Source: CBDIHH01 sp965279095
Lineage (GTDB): Bacteria; Pseudomonadota; Alphaproteobacteria; Caulobacterales; Caulobacteraceae
DNA length: 64,000 bases
Direction of reading: 5' to 3'
Assembly (NCBI GenBank): GCA_965279095.1
Contig: CBDIHH010000001.1
Span: 62,001 to 126,000, forward strand
The stretch's first letter is position 1, and each line of letters begins with the position of its first letter. The position numbers were made by a program, and so were the translations under genes. Shown one piece after another: positions 50,814 through 59,754 of the stretch. The notes below the pieces were generated by a model, which had not been told where the DNA came from, did no database searches, and saw only the letters and a program-made list of their open reading frames with translations.

Positions 50814-51905
50814 CTATGGTATGGCCGCATACTCTTGCCACCCCGCAACCGAATGGCCCCCGAACACCATGCGGCGGATGGCCGGCGACGCCAGCGCGCC
50901 GCTGAAGCTTGGGGCCGACGCGCTCGCCGTGTCCAGGCGGCCCATCTGCTGGTCGCTGAGCAGGATTTGCGTGGCGGCGATATTGGCCTCGAGCTGCTCA
51001 GCGGTTCGCGCGCCCACGAGGGTCGTGGTGACCCCGGGGCGGGCCATGACCCAGGCCAGCGCGACCTGGGCGACCGGACGCTCCAGTTCGGCGGCGACAG
51101 ACCTGAGCTCATCCAGAACGACCCAGTTGCGGTCGGAGAACTTGCTGTCGCCAAAGGGGTTGGGGCCGCTGAGCCGACCGGCATCCCGCGGCTCGTTCCG
51201 GTGGTATTTTCCGGTGAGAAAGCCGCCGGCCAGAGGGCTCCAGGGCATCACGCCCATGCCGGCCTCGCGGGCGGCGGGAAAATGCTCGCCCTCCACGTCG
51301 CGGGCGACGAGCGAATATTCCACCTGGATGGCGATCGGTCCCGGAACGCGGCGTTCGGAGGCGATGGTCGCGGCCTTCATCGCCACCCAGGCCGGCATGT
51401 CCGACAGGGCGTAGTGGCGGATCTTGCCGGCGCGAACCAGATCGCCCAGCGTCTGGACGATCTCCTCGATCGGGGTGACCCCGTCCCAGATATGCATCCA
51501 GTACAAGTCGATGTAGTCGGTCCCCAGACGTTTCAGCGAGGCGTCCAACGCGCGGTGGATATTCTTGGCGCCGGCCCCGCCGGCGTTGGGGTTGCCGCCG
51601 CCGGCCTGGGTGGCGGTCAGGGGGCTGGCCGACCCGTTGAAGCCGAACTTGGTCGCCAGCACGATATCGTCGCGCGACCCCGTTTCCTTGATGAACCGGC
51701 CCACCAGCCGTTCGCTCTCGCCGTCCGAATAGATGTCGGCGGTGTCCACAAAATTGCCGCCCGCCGAGCGGTAGGCCTCGAAGATGTCCCGGGCGGTCGC
51801 CTCGTCCGCGCCCCAGGGGCCGGAGCCGAACGTCATCGCGCCCAGGGCCAGGGGGCTCACCACGAGCCCGGAGCGTCCCAGGGTTCGAAAGGCGGTCAAG
51901 GACAT
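50814..51905 (-). CDS. Aldo/keto reductase
   Basis: The 363-aa NADPH oxidoreductase of the YajO/voltage-channel-beta-like class shows FVDTADIYSDGESERLVG with catalytic Asp and Tyr, the Lys in VLATKFGF, the His in DLYWMHIWDG, and the C-terminal NADP region TTLVGARTAEQLEANI. Substrate unknown. It is divergent from a TetR gene, with two matching dyads between, so it is the likely target of that regulator. Confidence 0.92.
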   Translation of the reverse strand: MSLTAFRTLGRSGLVVSPLALGAMTFGSGPWGADEATARDIFEAYRSAGGNFVDTADIYSDGESERLVGRFIKETGSRDDIVLATKFGFNGSASPLTATQAGGGNPNAGGAGAKNIHRALDASLKRLGTDYIDLYWMHIWDGVTPIEEIVQTLGDLVRAGKIRHYALSDMPAWVAMKAATIASERRVPGPIAIQVEYSLVARDVEGEHFPAAREAGMGVMPWSPLAGGFLTGKYHRNEPRDAGRLSGPNPFGDSKFSDRNWVVLDELRSVAAELERPVAQVALAWVMARPGVTTTLVGARTAEQLEANIAATQILLSDQQMGRLDTASASAPSFSGALASPAIRRMVFGGHSVAGWQEYAAIP

Positions 51906-51915
51906 GAGGCTTCAC

Positions 51916-51990
51916 TTTCATAGCGATTGCTATGAAAAGCCATGGTCCCCTTGCGCCAGCGCGTCAAGCTATTCCATAGTGATCCCTATG
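51916..51990. promoter_or_regulatory. Two TetR-type operators between the AKR and regulator genes
   Basis: Operator 1 at 51916-51937 is TTTCATAGC-GATT-GCTATGAAA with perfect 9-bp arms. Operator 2 at 51975-51990 is CATAGTGATCCCTATG and covers the TetR ATG (51988-51990). The shared CATAG-N6-CTATG core and divergent layout point to autorepression and control of the AKR gene. Confidence 0.8.
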
Positions 51991-52617
51991 AATTCAGGTT
52001 CCGCCCCATCTCCCCGTCGTCCGGGGCGCCCGCTCTCGTTCGACCGGGACGCGGCCCTGCGCAGGGCGATGCTGACCTTTTGGCGTCACGGCTACGAGAC
52101 CACCTCCGTGGCCGACCTGACGGCCGCCATGGGCGTGACTGCGCCCAGCCTCTACGCCGCCTTTGGCGACAAGAAGCGGTTGTTCCTGGAAGCGGTGAGC
52201 CTCTACGCCGGCGATCCGGACGTCATGGCGCGGGCCATCGACAGCGCCCCCAGCGCCCTGGACGCCGCCCGCGACCTGATGGTCGCCGCCGCTGACGGCT
52301 ATACCGGTGAGGACACCCCTAGGGGCTGCCTGCTCGCCAGCGCGACGGCCAGCGGGTCGGCGGCTTCGGCAGATGTGCAGGACGCTGTCGCCGACATCCG
52401 CCGTGGCCTGCAGGGTCGCCTTGAGGCGCGCATCCAGCGCGACATCAGCGACGGCGCCCTGCCTTCCACGACCCATCCGGCCGCACTCGCTGGCCTTGTG
52501 ATCGCCGTCATCCAGGGCATGTCCGTGCTGGCGCGGGATGGCGTCGGCCGCGCCGCTCTTCTGGCGACGGTTCACGCCGCCCTGCGCGCCTGGCCGGAGC
52601 GTCCGCCGCAGACCTGA
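51988..52617 (+). CDS. TetR-family transcriptional regulator
   Basis: The 209-aa protein has the TetR helix-turn-helix (ALRRAMLTFWRHGYETTSVADLTAAMGVTAPSLY split over residues 18-52) and a helical ligand domain. The start at 51988 is chosen because the frame upstream overlaps the AKR gene and the operator covers this ATG. The class (GRPLSFD...LYAAFGDKKRLF) often senses electrophiles or aldehydes in front of AKR or SDR genes. Confidence 0.9.
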   Translation: MNSGSAPSPRRPGRPLSFDRDAALRRAMLTFWRHGYETTSVADLTAAMGVTAPSLYAAFGDKKRLFLEAVSLYAGDPDVMARAIDSAPSALDAARDLMVAAADGYTGEDTPRGCLLASATASGSAASADVQDAVADIRRGLQGRLEARIQRDISDGALPSTTHPAALAGLVIAVIQGMSVLARDGVGRAALLATVHAALRAWPERPPQT

Positions 52618-52622
52618 AGTCC

Positions 52623-53750
52623 CTAGCGCCCCGCCCCGTCGAACCGGCTGCGGGGGATGTGGGTGATCCGACAGGCGAGGTCGGCCTCGCCCGAGGCGAC
52701 GATGTAGTGGTCGTCGGCCGCGGCCATGCCGGTGGTGAACACCACCCCGTCCAGATACATCTGCCCGGCGATCGGCGCCGTCAGATCGGCGTTCGGCTCC
52801 AGCAGGGCCGCGCCGTCCTCCTGGCGCAGGATCACCCATGGGTCTTCCAGGTCCAGCAGGGCCCAGAAGGTGCGGTAGACGCCCACGGCGCCGCGCGCCT
52901 CCACCCCGTGATAAAGCGTTAGCCAGCCGGCCTCGGTGCGGATGGGCGGGGTCCCGCCGCCGATCCTCTGGGTAAGGGGTCGTCCCCGGCGGGGCCGGAT
53001 GCCCGGCTGGTCCAGGGGCTTCCAGTGCAGGGCGTCGGGGGATGTGGCCAGGTTGATCGAGGGGCCGGCCACATAGGGGCTGTCCGGCGGATAGGCGAAA
53101 TAGGCGTCGCCGAGGGGGCGGGTGAGGGCGAGGAAGCGGCCTCCCACCTGGCCCTCGAACAGTAGCATGTCCTTGTTCTGATGATCGAGGATGATCCCCT
53201 GGAGGGCGTAGTCCAGCCCATTGTCCGAGACGTAAAGGGTGGTGCACTGGCGCTGGGCGCTCACCGAACAGGTGGTCATGTACCAGCGGTCGCCGATGCG
53301 GCTGATGCGGGGGTCCTCGACGCCGCCGTCCTGGAAGGCAGCCTCGGGGGCGATCACCTTGTCGTAGTGAACCTGGCGCACCTCAAGCCCGTCCGGCGAC
53401 AGCTGCACCGGCAGCAGCCAGGACAGGGAGGTCAGCCCCAGGGGCCTGAACGGCGCCTCGGTGAGCCGGAACACCCGCGGATCGGAGGTGTCGGCCTGGG
53501 CCGCGGGATAGGCGCTGAGACGATAGCCCCCCGCTTCCCAACGGATGGCGCGGATCTCGCCCCCTATCTCCGGCTGGCGCAGGGCCTCCGCCACCCGCAC
53601 CATCAGCAGCAGGTCGCCGCTCGTCAGGCGGGTCAGGCCGGGGTTGAACGCGCCCAGGACGAAGGTGTCCGCGCAAAGGCCTCGCAGGGGCGACCGTGAC
53701 AGGTCGACATCATCCGGGGTGAAGACCAGCCGGTCGATAGGATAGCTCAT
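52623..53750 (-). CDS. Glycoside hydrolase family 130 protein (mannoside phosphorylase type)
   Basis: The 375-aa five-bladed propeller protein has FNPGLTR, DGGVEDPRIS with the likely catalytic Asp, LFEGQVGGRF and the phosphate-site region WLTLYHGVEAR. GH130 enzymes phosphorolyse beta-1,4- or 1,2-mannosides; some are hydrolases. It is convergent with the TetR gene, 6 bp apart. Exact substrate cannot be read from sequence. Confidence 0.85.
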   Translation of the reverse strand: MSYPIDRLVFTPDDVDLSRSPLRGLCADTFVLGAFNPGLTRLTSGDLLLMVRVAEALRQPEIGGEIRAIRWEAGGYRLSAYPAAQADTSDPRVFRLTEAPFRPLGLTSLSWLLPVQLSPDGLEVRQVHYDKVIAPEAAFQDGGVEDPRISRIGDRWYMTTCSVSAQRQCTTLYVSDNGLDYALQGIILDHQNKDMLLFEGQVGGRFLALTRPLGDAYFAYPPDSPYVAGPSINLATSPDALHWKPLDQPGIRPRRGRPLTQRIGGGTPPIRTEAGWLTLYHGVEARGAVGVYRTFWALLDLEDPWVILRQEDGAALLEPNADLTAPIAGQMYLDGVVFTTGMAAADDHYIVASGEADLACRITHIPRSRFDGAGR

Positions 53751-53824
53751 GCCGGGCCCCCGCTGCTGTCGATCAGAGGCCTCGGTCTAGCATCGGCGGC
53801 CCGCCCGGTCCCGGCCCCCGCGCG

Positions 53825-54412
53825 CTAGCCCAGCCGCGCGGAGTCCATGATGGCGATCACCTCGGGCAGGTGGGCCGCGTAGTAGTGCTCGGTGGGGGCC
53901 AGGTACAGGATCAGGTAGAGCTTGCCGCCGCGCTCGGCCAGGGCGGCCTTGCCCGATATGTCGAGCCCGTCCTTGGTCTTGGCGGTCAGATCGATCCTGA
54001 GGCCCTCGCCCCCGGCGAAGGGGGCCGGGGCGATGGTTCCCGTCTCCACCCGCTGGTAGTCCAGGGCGGCGACGCTGTCGGTGACGAACTCCACCAGTTC
54101 GGTGGGCGACATGCCCGCGCGATAGGTCGGGGTCGGCTGCTCCTTGACCACCGGCTTGACCAGGGACTGGCCGGGGGCCAGGCCGTCTGTCAGGTAGAGG
54201 CGGTTGAGCAGGGGGCCGTCGAGCGACAGGAACCGTACGTTGGCGGGGCGGGTCGGGGTGATGACGCCCAGGTCGTTCCAGGCGCTCCCCAGGGTGACCG
54301 CATAGCCGGCGCCGACCGTGTAGGCGCCGGCAGGGGCGGCGGTGATGGCGACGCAGCCGGTGGTCGTCAGCGCCAGGGCAAGCGCCACGGCGGCGCCCAG
54401 GGACTTCTTCAT
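53825..54412 (-). CDS. Lipoprotein of unknown function
   Basis: The 195-aa protein has a signal peptide and lipobox LTTTGC (Cys20). The mature part has DGLAPGQSLVKP and ends in a PTEHYYAAHLPEVIAIM segment, with no known domain. Its start overlaps the M48 protease stop by 4 nt, so the two are co-translated. Confidence 0.8.
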   Translation of the reverse strand: MKKSLGAAVALALALTTTGCVAITAAPAGAYTVGAGYAVTLGSAWNDLGVITPTRPANVRFLSLDGPLLNRLYLTDGLAPGQSLVKPVVKEQPTPTYRAGMSPTELVEFVTDSVAALDYQRVETGTIAPAPFAGGEGLRIDLTAKTKDGLDISGKAALAERGGKLYLILYLAPTEHYYAAHLPEVIAIMDSARLG

Positions 54413-55680
54413 GTGCCGGAATCTCCATCGAGTTTCTTGAGCGTGGCTTCCACCAGCCAGCGGTCGTTGGCGCCCGTCGCGCGGGCCAGATAGGTCTGGT
54501 AGGCGGTCCGGGCGGCGGCCTTGTCGCCGGCCTGGGCCTGCAGGTCGCCCAGGTTGCGCCACAGGGCGACCGGGACGTCGGGATAGGCGGCGGCGGCAAG
54601 GTAGGCGGCGCGGGCCTGGTCGAGGTCGGTGGGGCCCCGCCGCAGGCGCAGGCATTCCCCCCGATAGAAGCCCAGCAGGCCCAGGTCCTCGCCGTCCGCG
54701 CCGAGCCGGTCGAGCAGATAGAGGGTCTGACCATAGTCGCGGCGGCGAAGGTCGTCCTTGAGCCAGACGCCGAGGAACGGGCGGATCATGGCGCGATAGG
54801 CCTTGCGATCCTGGGCCTGGCCCTTGGGGGCCGCCGCCGCCAGGTCGTCGAGGGCCTTCACCCGCTCGGCGGTGATCGGATGGGTGGCGAAGACGCTGGC
54901 CCGGGTCGCCTGGCCGCGGACCTTGGGAAAGTCGGACGCGGCCGTCTCGGCCATGTCGCGCCGCCAGAACTCGCTGGCGGCCGCCGGATCATAGCCGGCC
55001 GCGGCCGCGCGCGTCAGGCCCAGCTGGTCGGCCTGGAACTCTTCCTGGCGGTCGTAGCTGAACATGCCGGCCACCGCGCCCAGGTAGATCAGGTCGTTGA
55101 TCGAGCCGGCGGCGCGCATGATGTCGTTGGTCTGCTGGGACCCGCCGGCCCCGCCGGCGGGCGCGCTCGAGGCGGCCACGCCAATGGCCACCGCGCCGAC
55201 CGCCATCTGCAGCATCATGGCGGCGTTGCCGCGGCTCTTCATGTTGCGCCAGCTGGCGAGGCTGTGGTTCTCGGCGAAGTGGCTGATCTCATGGCCCAGG
55301 ACAAAGGCCAGCTGATCCTCGCTCTGGGCGCGCAGCAACAGTCCGGACCAGACTTCCATGTAGCCGTTGGGGGCCATGGAGGCGTTCACGAACGGCCGGT
55401 CCATGACGTAGATGCGGATCTCGCCGCAGTATTCCGGCGCCAGCTTACAGGCGACGCGCTTGATCTGCTGGTTGAGGGCCGGATCGGGATTCAGTTCCGC
55501 CGAGTCCCTGGCGTCCAGCTCGGCCTTGTCGACCTTCTGCCACAGCCCGCCCTCGTCGGTGTTGGGGTCCGGGCGCAGGTTGGCCGGCCGGGGCCCGGCC
55601 CAGGCGGGCGGGGCGATCAACAACAGGCCGACGGCGGCCCCGGCGGCCAGCCGTCCCAGCCCCCGGACGCGCGCGCCCAT
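54409..55680 (-). CDS. M48 family metalloprotease with TPR-like C-terminus
   Basis: The 423-aa protein has a signal peptide (residues 1-28) and the zinc site GHEISHFAENHSL with the HExxH helix near 129-133. The C-terminal third shows TPR-like helices (WRNLGDLQAQAGDKAAARTAYQTYL). It resembles BepA/LoiP periplasmic proteases acting in outer-membrane quality control. It overlaps both lipoprotein genes that flank it. Confidence 0.9.
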   Translation of the reverse strand: MGARVRGLGRLAAGAAVGLLLIAPPAWAGPRPANLRPDPNTDEGGLWQKVDKAELDARDSAELNPDPALNQQIKRVACKLAPEYCGEIRIYVMDRPFVNASMAPNGYMEVWSGLLLRAQSEDQLAFVLGHEISHFAENHSLASWRNMKSRGNAAMMLQMAVGAVAIGVAASSAPAGGAGGSQQTNDIMRAAGSINDLIYLGAVAGMFSYDRQEEFQADQLGLTRAAAAGYDPAAASEFWRRDMAETAASDFPKVRGQATRASVFATHPITAERVKALDDLAAAAPKGQAQDRKAYRAMIRPFLGVWLKDDLRRRDYGQTLYLLDRLGADGEDLGLLGFYRGECLRLRRGPTDLDQARAAYLAAAAYPDVPVALWRNLGDLQAQAGDKAAARTAYQTYLARATGANDRWLVEATLKKLDGDSGT

Positions 55681-56369
55681 CAGAGGGGCGCGTTCTTCAG
55701 GACGGCGGCGACCAGGTTGGCGGCGCCCTCGGGGGTGCGCATGTCGGCGTCCGGGCTGGCGATGGCCGCGTTGAACCAGACGACCCGCCCGGTCTTTAGG
55801 TCGACCAGCGATGAGAACATCTGCTGCCCGCCCATCGGCACGCTGACGCCGAAGATGGCGCCGGCGACCATCATCGCCTTGCGGCCGCCGCTCGAATAGG
55901 ACCCGCGCGCATAGGTGAACAGGGCGTAGTCGGCGTCATAGGCCTTGCCGAGGGCCTGCGCCCCTTCGCCGAGCGTCCAGTTGAACGTGCCCTTCTTGGT
56001 CGGCAGCGGCAGGACCCCCAGGTCGAAGATCTGGATCGACTGTCCGACCGCGGCATGCAGGCGCATCAGCTGGCCCAGCTGTCCCTGGCGCACGGTGGCG
56101 GGGTCCAGTTCGCTGAACACGTGCTGGCGTCCCTGGGTGGCCGACTTCAGCTGGGCCGCCACATTGGCGCGGCCCTGGTCGGTCCAGTCGCCCCGGGGCT
56201 CCTGCAGGCCCGACGCCGTCAGGATGCTCAGTTCGACATCCGGCTTGATCAGCAGGACCCGGGCGCCGGCCGCGGGGGGCGGCGCGGCCTTGTCGGCCAG
56301 CCGGGTGGTCGTCGCCGTCGCGCAGGCGCTCAGCAGCAGGCAAGCCGCCGCGATCAACAGATGTCGCAT
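55680..56369 (-). CDS. Lipoprotein of unknown function
   Basis: The 229-aa protein has lipobox LLSAC and a mature domain with ARVLLIKPDVELSILTASG and a long helix. GARVLLIKP and the final NAAIASPDADMRTPEGAANLV recall envelope-stress lipoproteins, but no family is certain. ATG 56369 is preferred over 56381. Its stop shares a base with the protease start, giving a three-gene operon. Confidence 0.8.
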   Translation of the reverse strand: MRHLLIAAACLLLSACATATTTRLADKAAPPPAAGARVLLIKPDVELSILTASGLQEPRGDWTDQGRANVAAQLKSATQGRQHVFSELDPATVRQGQLGQLMRLHAAVGQSIQIFDLGVLPLPTKKGTFNWTLGEGAQALGKAYDADYALFTYARGSYSSGGRKAMMVAGAIFGVSVPMGGQQMFSSLVDLKTGRVVWFNAAIASPDADMRTPEGAANLVAAVLKNAPL

Positions 56370-56475
56370 GTATCCCCCCAACTTCCGGCTGAGCCGGCCC
56401 CTAGGGACAGGCTATCGGCGAACCTTGGGGGCTGTCGATATCAAAGGGTGCCCAGGCAACAAAATAGTCGGCCCG

Positions 56476-57285
56476 TCAGGCGCCCACCTCTTCTGTGATG
56501 ACGGTGAATTCGGTCAGGTAGTTCGCGCCGAAGCTTGTGGTGATGGCGACGTCGGTGGCGTCGCGGCCGATGGCCATCAGCAGCCGGCCGATGCGCGGCG
56601 TGTTGTGGCGGGCGTCGAAGGTGTGCCACTCGCCGCCGAGGTAGACCTGGAACCAGGCGCTGAAGTCCATCGGCGCGGGATTGTAGGGCATGCCGATGTC
56701 GCCGAGATAGCCAGTGCAGTAGCGGGCCGGGATGTTCACGCAGCGGCACAGGGTGATGGCGAGGTGGGCGAAGTCGCGGCACACCCCGCGCTGCTGGTCA
56801 TGGGCGTCGAAGGCGGTCTTGGTGGGGCTGGCGTGCTCGTAGCCGAACAGCACCCGGTCATGGACGTAGTCGACGATGGCCTGCACCCGCGCCCAGCCCG
56901 GCTCGATGTGCGCGAACAGGGCCCAGGCGGTGTCGGCCAGGCGGTTGGTCTCGCAATAGCGGCTGCCCAGCAGGTAGATCAGGGCTTCGTCGGGCAATTC
57001 GTCGATGGGATGCTGGACGGCGTCGGCCACCACCGGGTCGGGCAGGCCGCTGTCGTGGATGTGGAAGTCGGCCGAGAAGGTGATGCGGCCGGCGGGCGCC
57101 ACCAGACGGGTGCAGATGTTGCCGAAACCGTCGGCATAGTCGCGCAGGGGCACGGCGGGGTCGGTGATCATCAGCTGGCGGGTGGTCAGATCGCCCAGGC
57201 GCTCGGGGCGCAGGCTCAGCATCAGCACCATGGGCACGGGCGCGGGGCAGTCGTAGCTGATGCGGTAGCCGGCGCGGATCAGCAT
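56476..57285 (-). CDS. Transglutaminase-like cysteine peptidase family protein (1)
   Basis: In this 269-aa protein, residues 130-245 hold the catalytic triad region: GVCRDFAHLAI with the Cys, AWFQVYLGGEWHTFDARHN with the His and Asp. The N-terminal half is the extra beta domain typical of bacterial transglutaminase-like proteins. It lies 20 bp after the second copy, forming a paralogous pair. Confidence 0.9.
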   Translation of the reverse strand: MLIRAGYRISYDCPAPVPMVLMLSLRPERLGDLTTRQLMITDPAVPLRDYADGFGNICTRLVAPAGRITFSADFHIHDSGLPDPVVADAVQHPIDELPDEALIYLLGSRYCETNRLADTAWALFAHIEPGWARVQAIVDYVHDRVLFGYEHASPTKTAFDAHDQQRGVCRDFAHLAITLCRCVNIPARYCTGYLGDIGMPYNPAPMDFSAWFQVYLGGEWHTFDARHNTPRIGRLLMAIGRDATDVAITTSFGANYLTEFTVITEEVGA

Positions 57286-57304
57286 TCAGGTTCCCCTCGG
57301 ACGA

Positions 57305-58222
57305 TTAGCCGGTTGCGGCCAGGGCAACGCGCGGGACGGCGGTCGGCTCCACGCTGACGTCCACTTCCACCTCCATGCCGCGATAATAGGACGCCGGGCC
57401 GCTCCAGGAGCCATGCAGGGGCGTCGCCTGGCGCGGATCGCGGGCGACGGCGACGCGGACCAGGCAGGTGTTGCCGACGATGCCGTTGGTGGGATCGAAC
57501 TCCACCCAGCCGCAGCTGGGCAGGTAGACCCGCACCCAGGCGTGGGTGTGGCCGCCGCCCACCGCGCGCCGCCGGGCGCCCGCGGGGCTGTAGATGTAGC
57601 CGGAGGTGAAATGGGCGGCGAGGCCCAGCCAGCGTACCGCCTCCATCATCAAAAGGGCGAAGTCCCGGCAGCTCCCGGTTCCCAGGGCCAGGGTCTCGGC
57701 CGGGGACTGCGGCCCGCCGCGCAGGCGCACCCCGTAGGTGAACTCCTCGCGGATCGTATAGGTCATCTCGGTGAGCAGGGTCAGCACCTTGGTCGGGCCG
57801 CTGCGACGGATGAACCGGTGGGCCCAGGCGCGCAGGGCGCCGTCGTCGTCCGGATGGTGGGGCGTCATCGCCTGGCGCAGGTCCGGCAGGTCCTCGGCCT
57901 TGTAGCCGAACGGGTAGACCGCCGCCTCGGCGCCGATCTCGTCCTCGTCGCCGGCTATGGGGTCGGGCGTGTGGTCGACCCGCACCAGGCTGTCGAACAC
58001 CAGCTCCTTCGCCTGGCCTTCGAAGCGGGCGATGCCGACGCAGTTGCCGAACACGTCCTGCACGTGGCGCAGCTGGCCGGGCTCGGGGCTGATCGTCAGG
58101 CGTGACTCCAGGACCCGCTGGTCGTAGCTCTCCCGCGGCCGGAACATCATGTGATGCTCGCCGAAGCCCACCGGCTGGCGGTACTGGTATCGTGTGACGT
58201 GTCTGATCTGGAGGATCGGCAT
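57305..58222 (-). CDS. Transglutaminase-like cysteine peptidase family protein (2)
   Basis: The 305-aa protein begins PILQIRHVTRYQYRQPV, the N-terminal domain, followed by GTGSCRDFALLMMEAVRWLG (Cys) and THAWVRVYLPSCGWVEFDPTNG (His/Asp). The start at 58222 is the ATG of MPILQIRH; longer frames use a TTG and overlap the divergent gene. It pairs with the preceding gene. Substrates are probably peptide or amide bonds; unknown. Confidence 0.9.
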   Translation of the reverse strand: MPILQIRHVTRYQYRQPVGFGEHHMMFRPRESYDQRVLESRLTISPEPGQLRHVQDVFGNCVGIARFEGQAKELVFDSLVRVDHTPDPIAGDEDEIGAEAAVYPFGYKAEDLPDLRQAMTPHHPDDDGALRAWAHRFIRRSGPTKVLTLLTEMTYTIREEFTYGVRLRGGPQSPAETLALGTGSCRDFALLMMEAVRWLGLAAHFTSGYIYSPAGARRRAVGGGHTHAWVRVYLPSCGWVEFDPTNGIVGNTCLVRVAVARDPRQATPLHGSWSGPASYYRGMEVEVDVSVEPTAVPRVALAATG

Positions 58223-58226
58223 CGCA

Positions 58227-59012
58227 ATGCAGCCTAATCGATCGCCCGGGAACGGGTTCGCCCGCCTGCTGGGACCCAACGATCCCCCGCCGACGATTGT
58301 GCAGAACTCAGGCGCCCGGACACCCTACCTGCTCGTCTGCGATCACGCGGGCCGCAGGATTCCAGCCTCGCTCGATTCCCTCGGTCTGGGCGAGGCGGCG
58401 CTGGCGCGACATATCGCCTGGGATATCGGCGCCGCCGAGGTGGCGTCCGCCCTCGGGTCGGCCCTGGGCGCCTTCGCCATCCAGCAGGTCTATTCGCGGC
58501 TGGTGGTCGACTGCAACCGCGGGCCCGGCCGGACCGACCTGATGGCCGCGACGGCGGACGGCGAGGACATCTCCGGCAACCGCGACCTGGCTCCGGCCGG
58601 CGCCGCCGCCCGGATGGCGGAGATCCACGCCCCCTACCACGCCCGCATCAGCGCGGAGCTGGACCGCCGCGCCCAGGACGGCCAGGCCGCCGCCTTGGTG
58701 TCGATCCACAGCTTCACTCCGGTGTTCCAGGGCCATGAGCGGCCCTGGCACATGGGGGTGCTGCACGACGGCGGGTCGGCGGCCTCCCGCGCGATGCTGG
58801 CGCTGCTGCGCGCCGAGGGGGATCTGGTGGTGGGCGACAACCAGCCCTACGCCATGGACGGCATCGACTACACCATTCCGCGCCACGCCATCGCCCGCGG
58901 CCTGCCCTATCTGGAGCTGGAGATCCGCCAGGACCTGATCGAGGACCCTGCCGGCCAGGCCGCCTTTGCGGCTCGACTGGCGCGGCTGATCCCCCGGGCT
59001 TTCGAGGGCTGA
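58227..59012 (+). CDS. N-formylglutamate amidohydrolase family protein
   Basis: The 261-aa protein has LLVCDHAGRRIPA with the metal-binding Asp/His, YSRLVVDCNRGPGR and LVSIHSFTPV. The family deformylates N-formylglutamate in histidine degradation, but members outside hut loci act on unknown amides. ATG 58227 is 4 nt from the divergent start, with GGAGG at 58210-58214. No hut genes are near. Confidence 0.88.
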   Translation: MQPNRSPGNGFARLLGPNDPPPTIVQNSGARTPYLLVCDHAGRRIPASLDSLGLGEAALARHIAWDIGAAEVASALGSALGAFAIQQVYSRLVVDCNRGPGRTDLMAATADGEDISGNRDLAPAGAAARMAEIHAPYHARISAELDRRAQDGQAAALVSIHSFTPVFQGHERPWHMGVLHDGGSAASRAMLALLRAEGDLVVGDNQPYAMDGIDYTIPRHAIARGLPYLELEIRQDLIEDPAGQAAFAARLARLIPRAFEG

Positions 59013-59016
59013 GGCG

Positions 59017-59754
59017 TCAGACCCCGGCGCGGTCCAGCGCCTCGTCCACCGTGACGGCGGCGACATTGCGGTCCTTCAGCGCGCCCAGCACGAAGCGCAG
59101 CATCGCCGGGGTGCAGCCATAGGGGGAGGGCGCCTCGGAGACGTCGTGGCTGAAGAACACCAGCCAGGCGCCGGCGTCGGCGGCGCGGTCGATGGCGGCG
59201 GCGACCACCGCCTCGTCGTAGGACCGGGCCTCAAGCGGGAAGGCGCTGACCTGGCCCAGGTCCAGCACGCGGCCGTTGAGCCCCGGGGTGATGCCGCGGG
59301 CCGAGCGGAAGGCCCCCCCGCAGCGCCGTTTGGCGGCCACCGAGATGTCGCCGTAGGGATAGGCGAAGTTGCGCGGGGCCGGCAGGCCCGCCGTATCCGC
59401 CAGGAAGCGGGCGTTGGCGGCGATGTCCGCCTGCAGCGCGGTCCAGGATACGCGCGCGGCGTTGAGGTGCGAGAAGGTGTGGCAGGCCAGCTCATGCCCT
59501 GCCGCGATCAGGGCGGTCAGGTCCTCGGCCTGGTAATAGTCGAGCCCATCCTCCCGCACGCCGCAGTAGCGGCCCGAGACATAGTAGGTGGCCCTGGCCC
59601 CATAGGCCTCGAGGATCGGCCCCCCGGTGGTCCAGGCCGAGCGCGGGAAGTCGTCGAAGGTCAGGCTCGCCGCCGGGGCGGCCAGGGCGCTGGGGGTCGG
59701 CCGCACGGGAGTGTGGCGGGCGGCGGCGCGGCGAAGGCGGCCCATTACGTCCAT
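59017..59754 (-). CDS. Polysaccharide deacetylase (CE4) family protein
   Basis: The 245-aa NodB-homology protein has LTFDDFPRSA (catalytic Asp), the HTFSH metal site (HxxxH), FAYPYGD and FFSHDVSE. It lies 3' of the O-antigen ligase gene; the stop and start regions overlap by 10 bp (or by 1 bp if the ATG at 59745 is used). A role in trimming acetyl groups from exported polysaccharide is likely. Confidence 0.9.
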   Translation of the reverse strand: MDVMGRLRRAAARHTPVRPTPSALAAPAASLTFDDFPRSAWTTGGPILEAYGARATYYVSGRYCGVREDGLDYYQAEDLTALIAAGHELACHTFSHLNAARVSWTALQADIAANARFLADTAGLPAPRNFAYPYGDISVAAKRRCGGAFRSARGITPGLNGRVLDLGQVSAFPLEARSYDEAVVAAAIDRAADAGAWLVFFSHDVSEAPSPYGCTPAMLRFVLGALKDRNVAAVTVDEALDRAGV

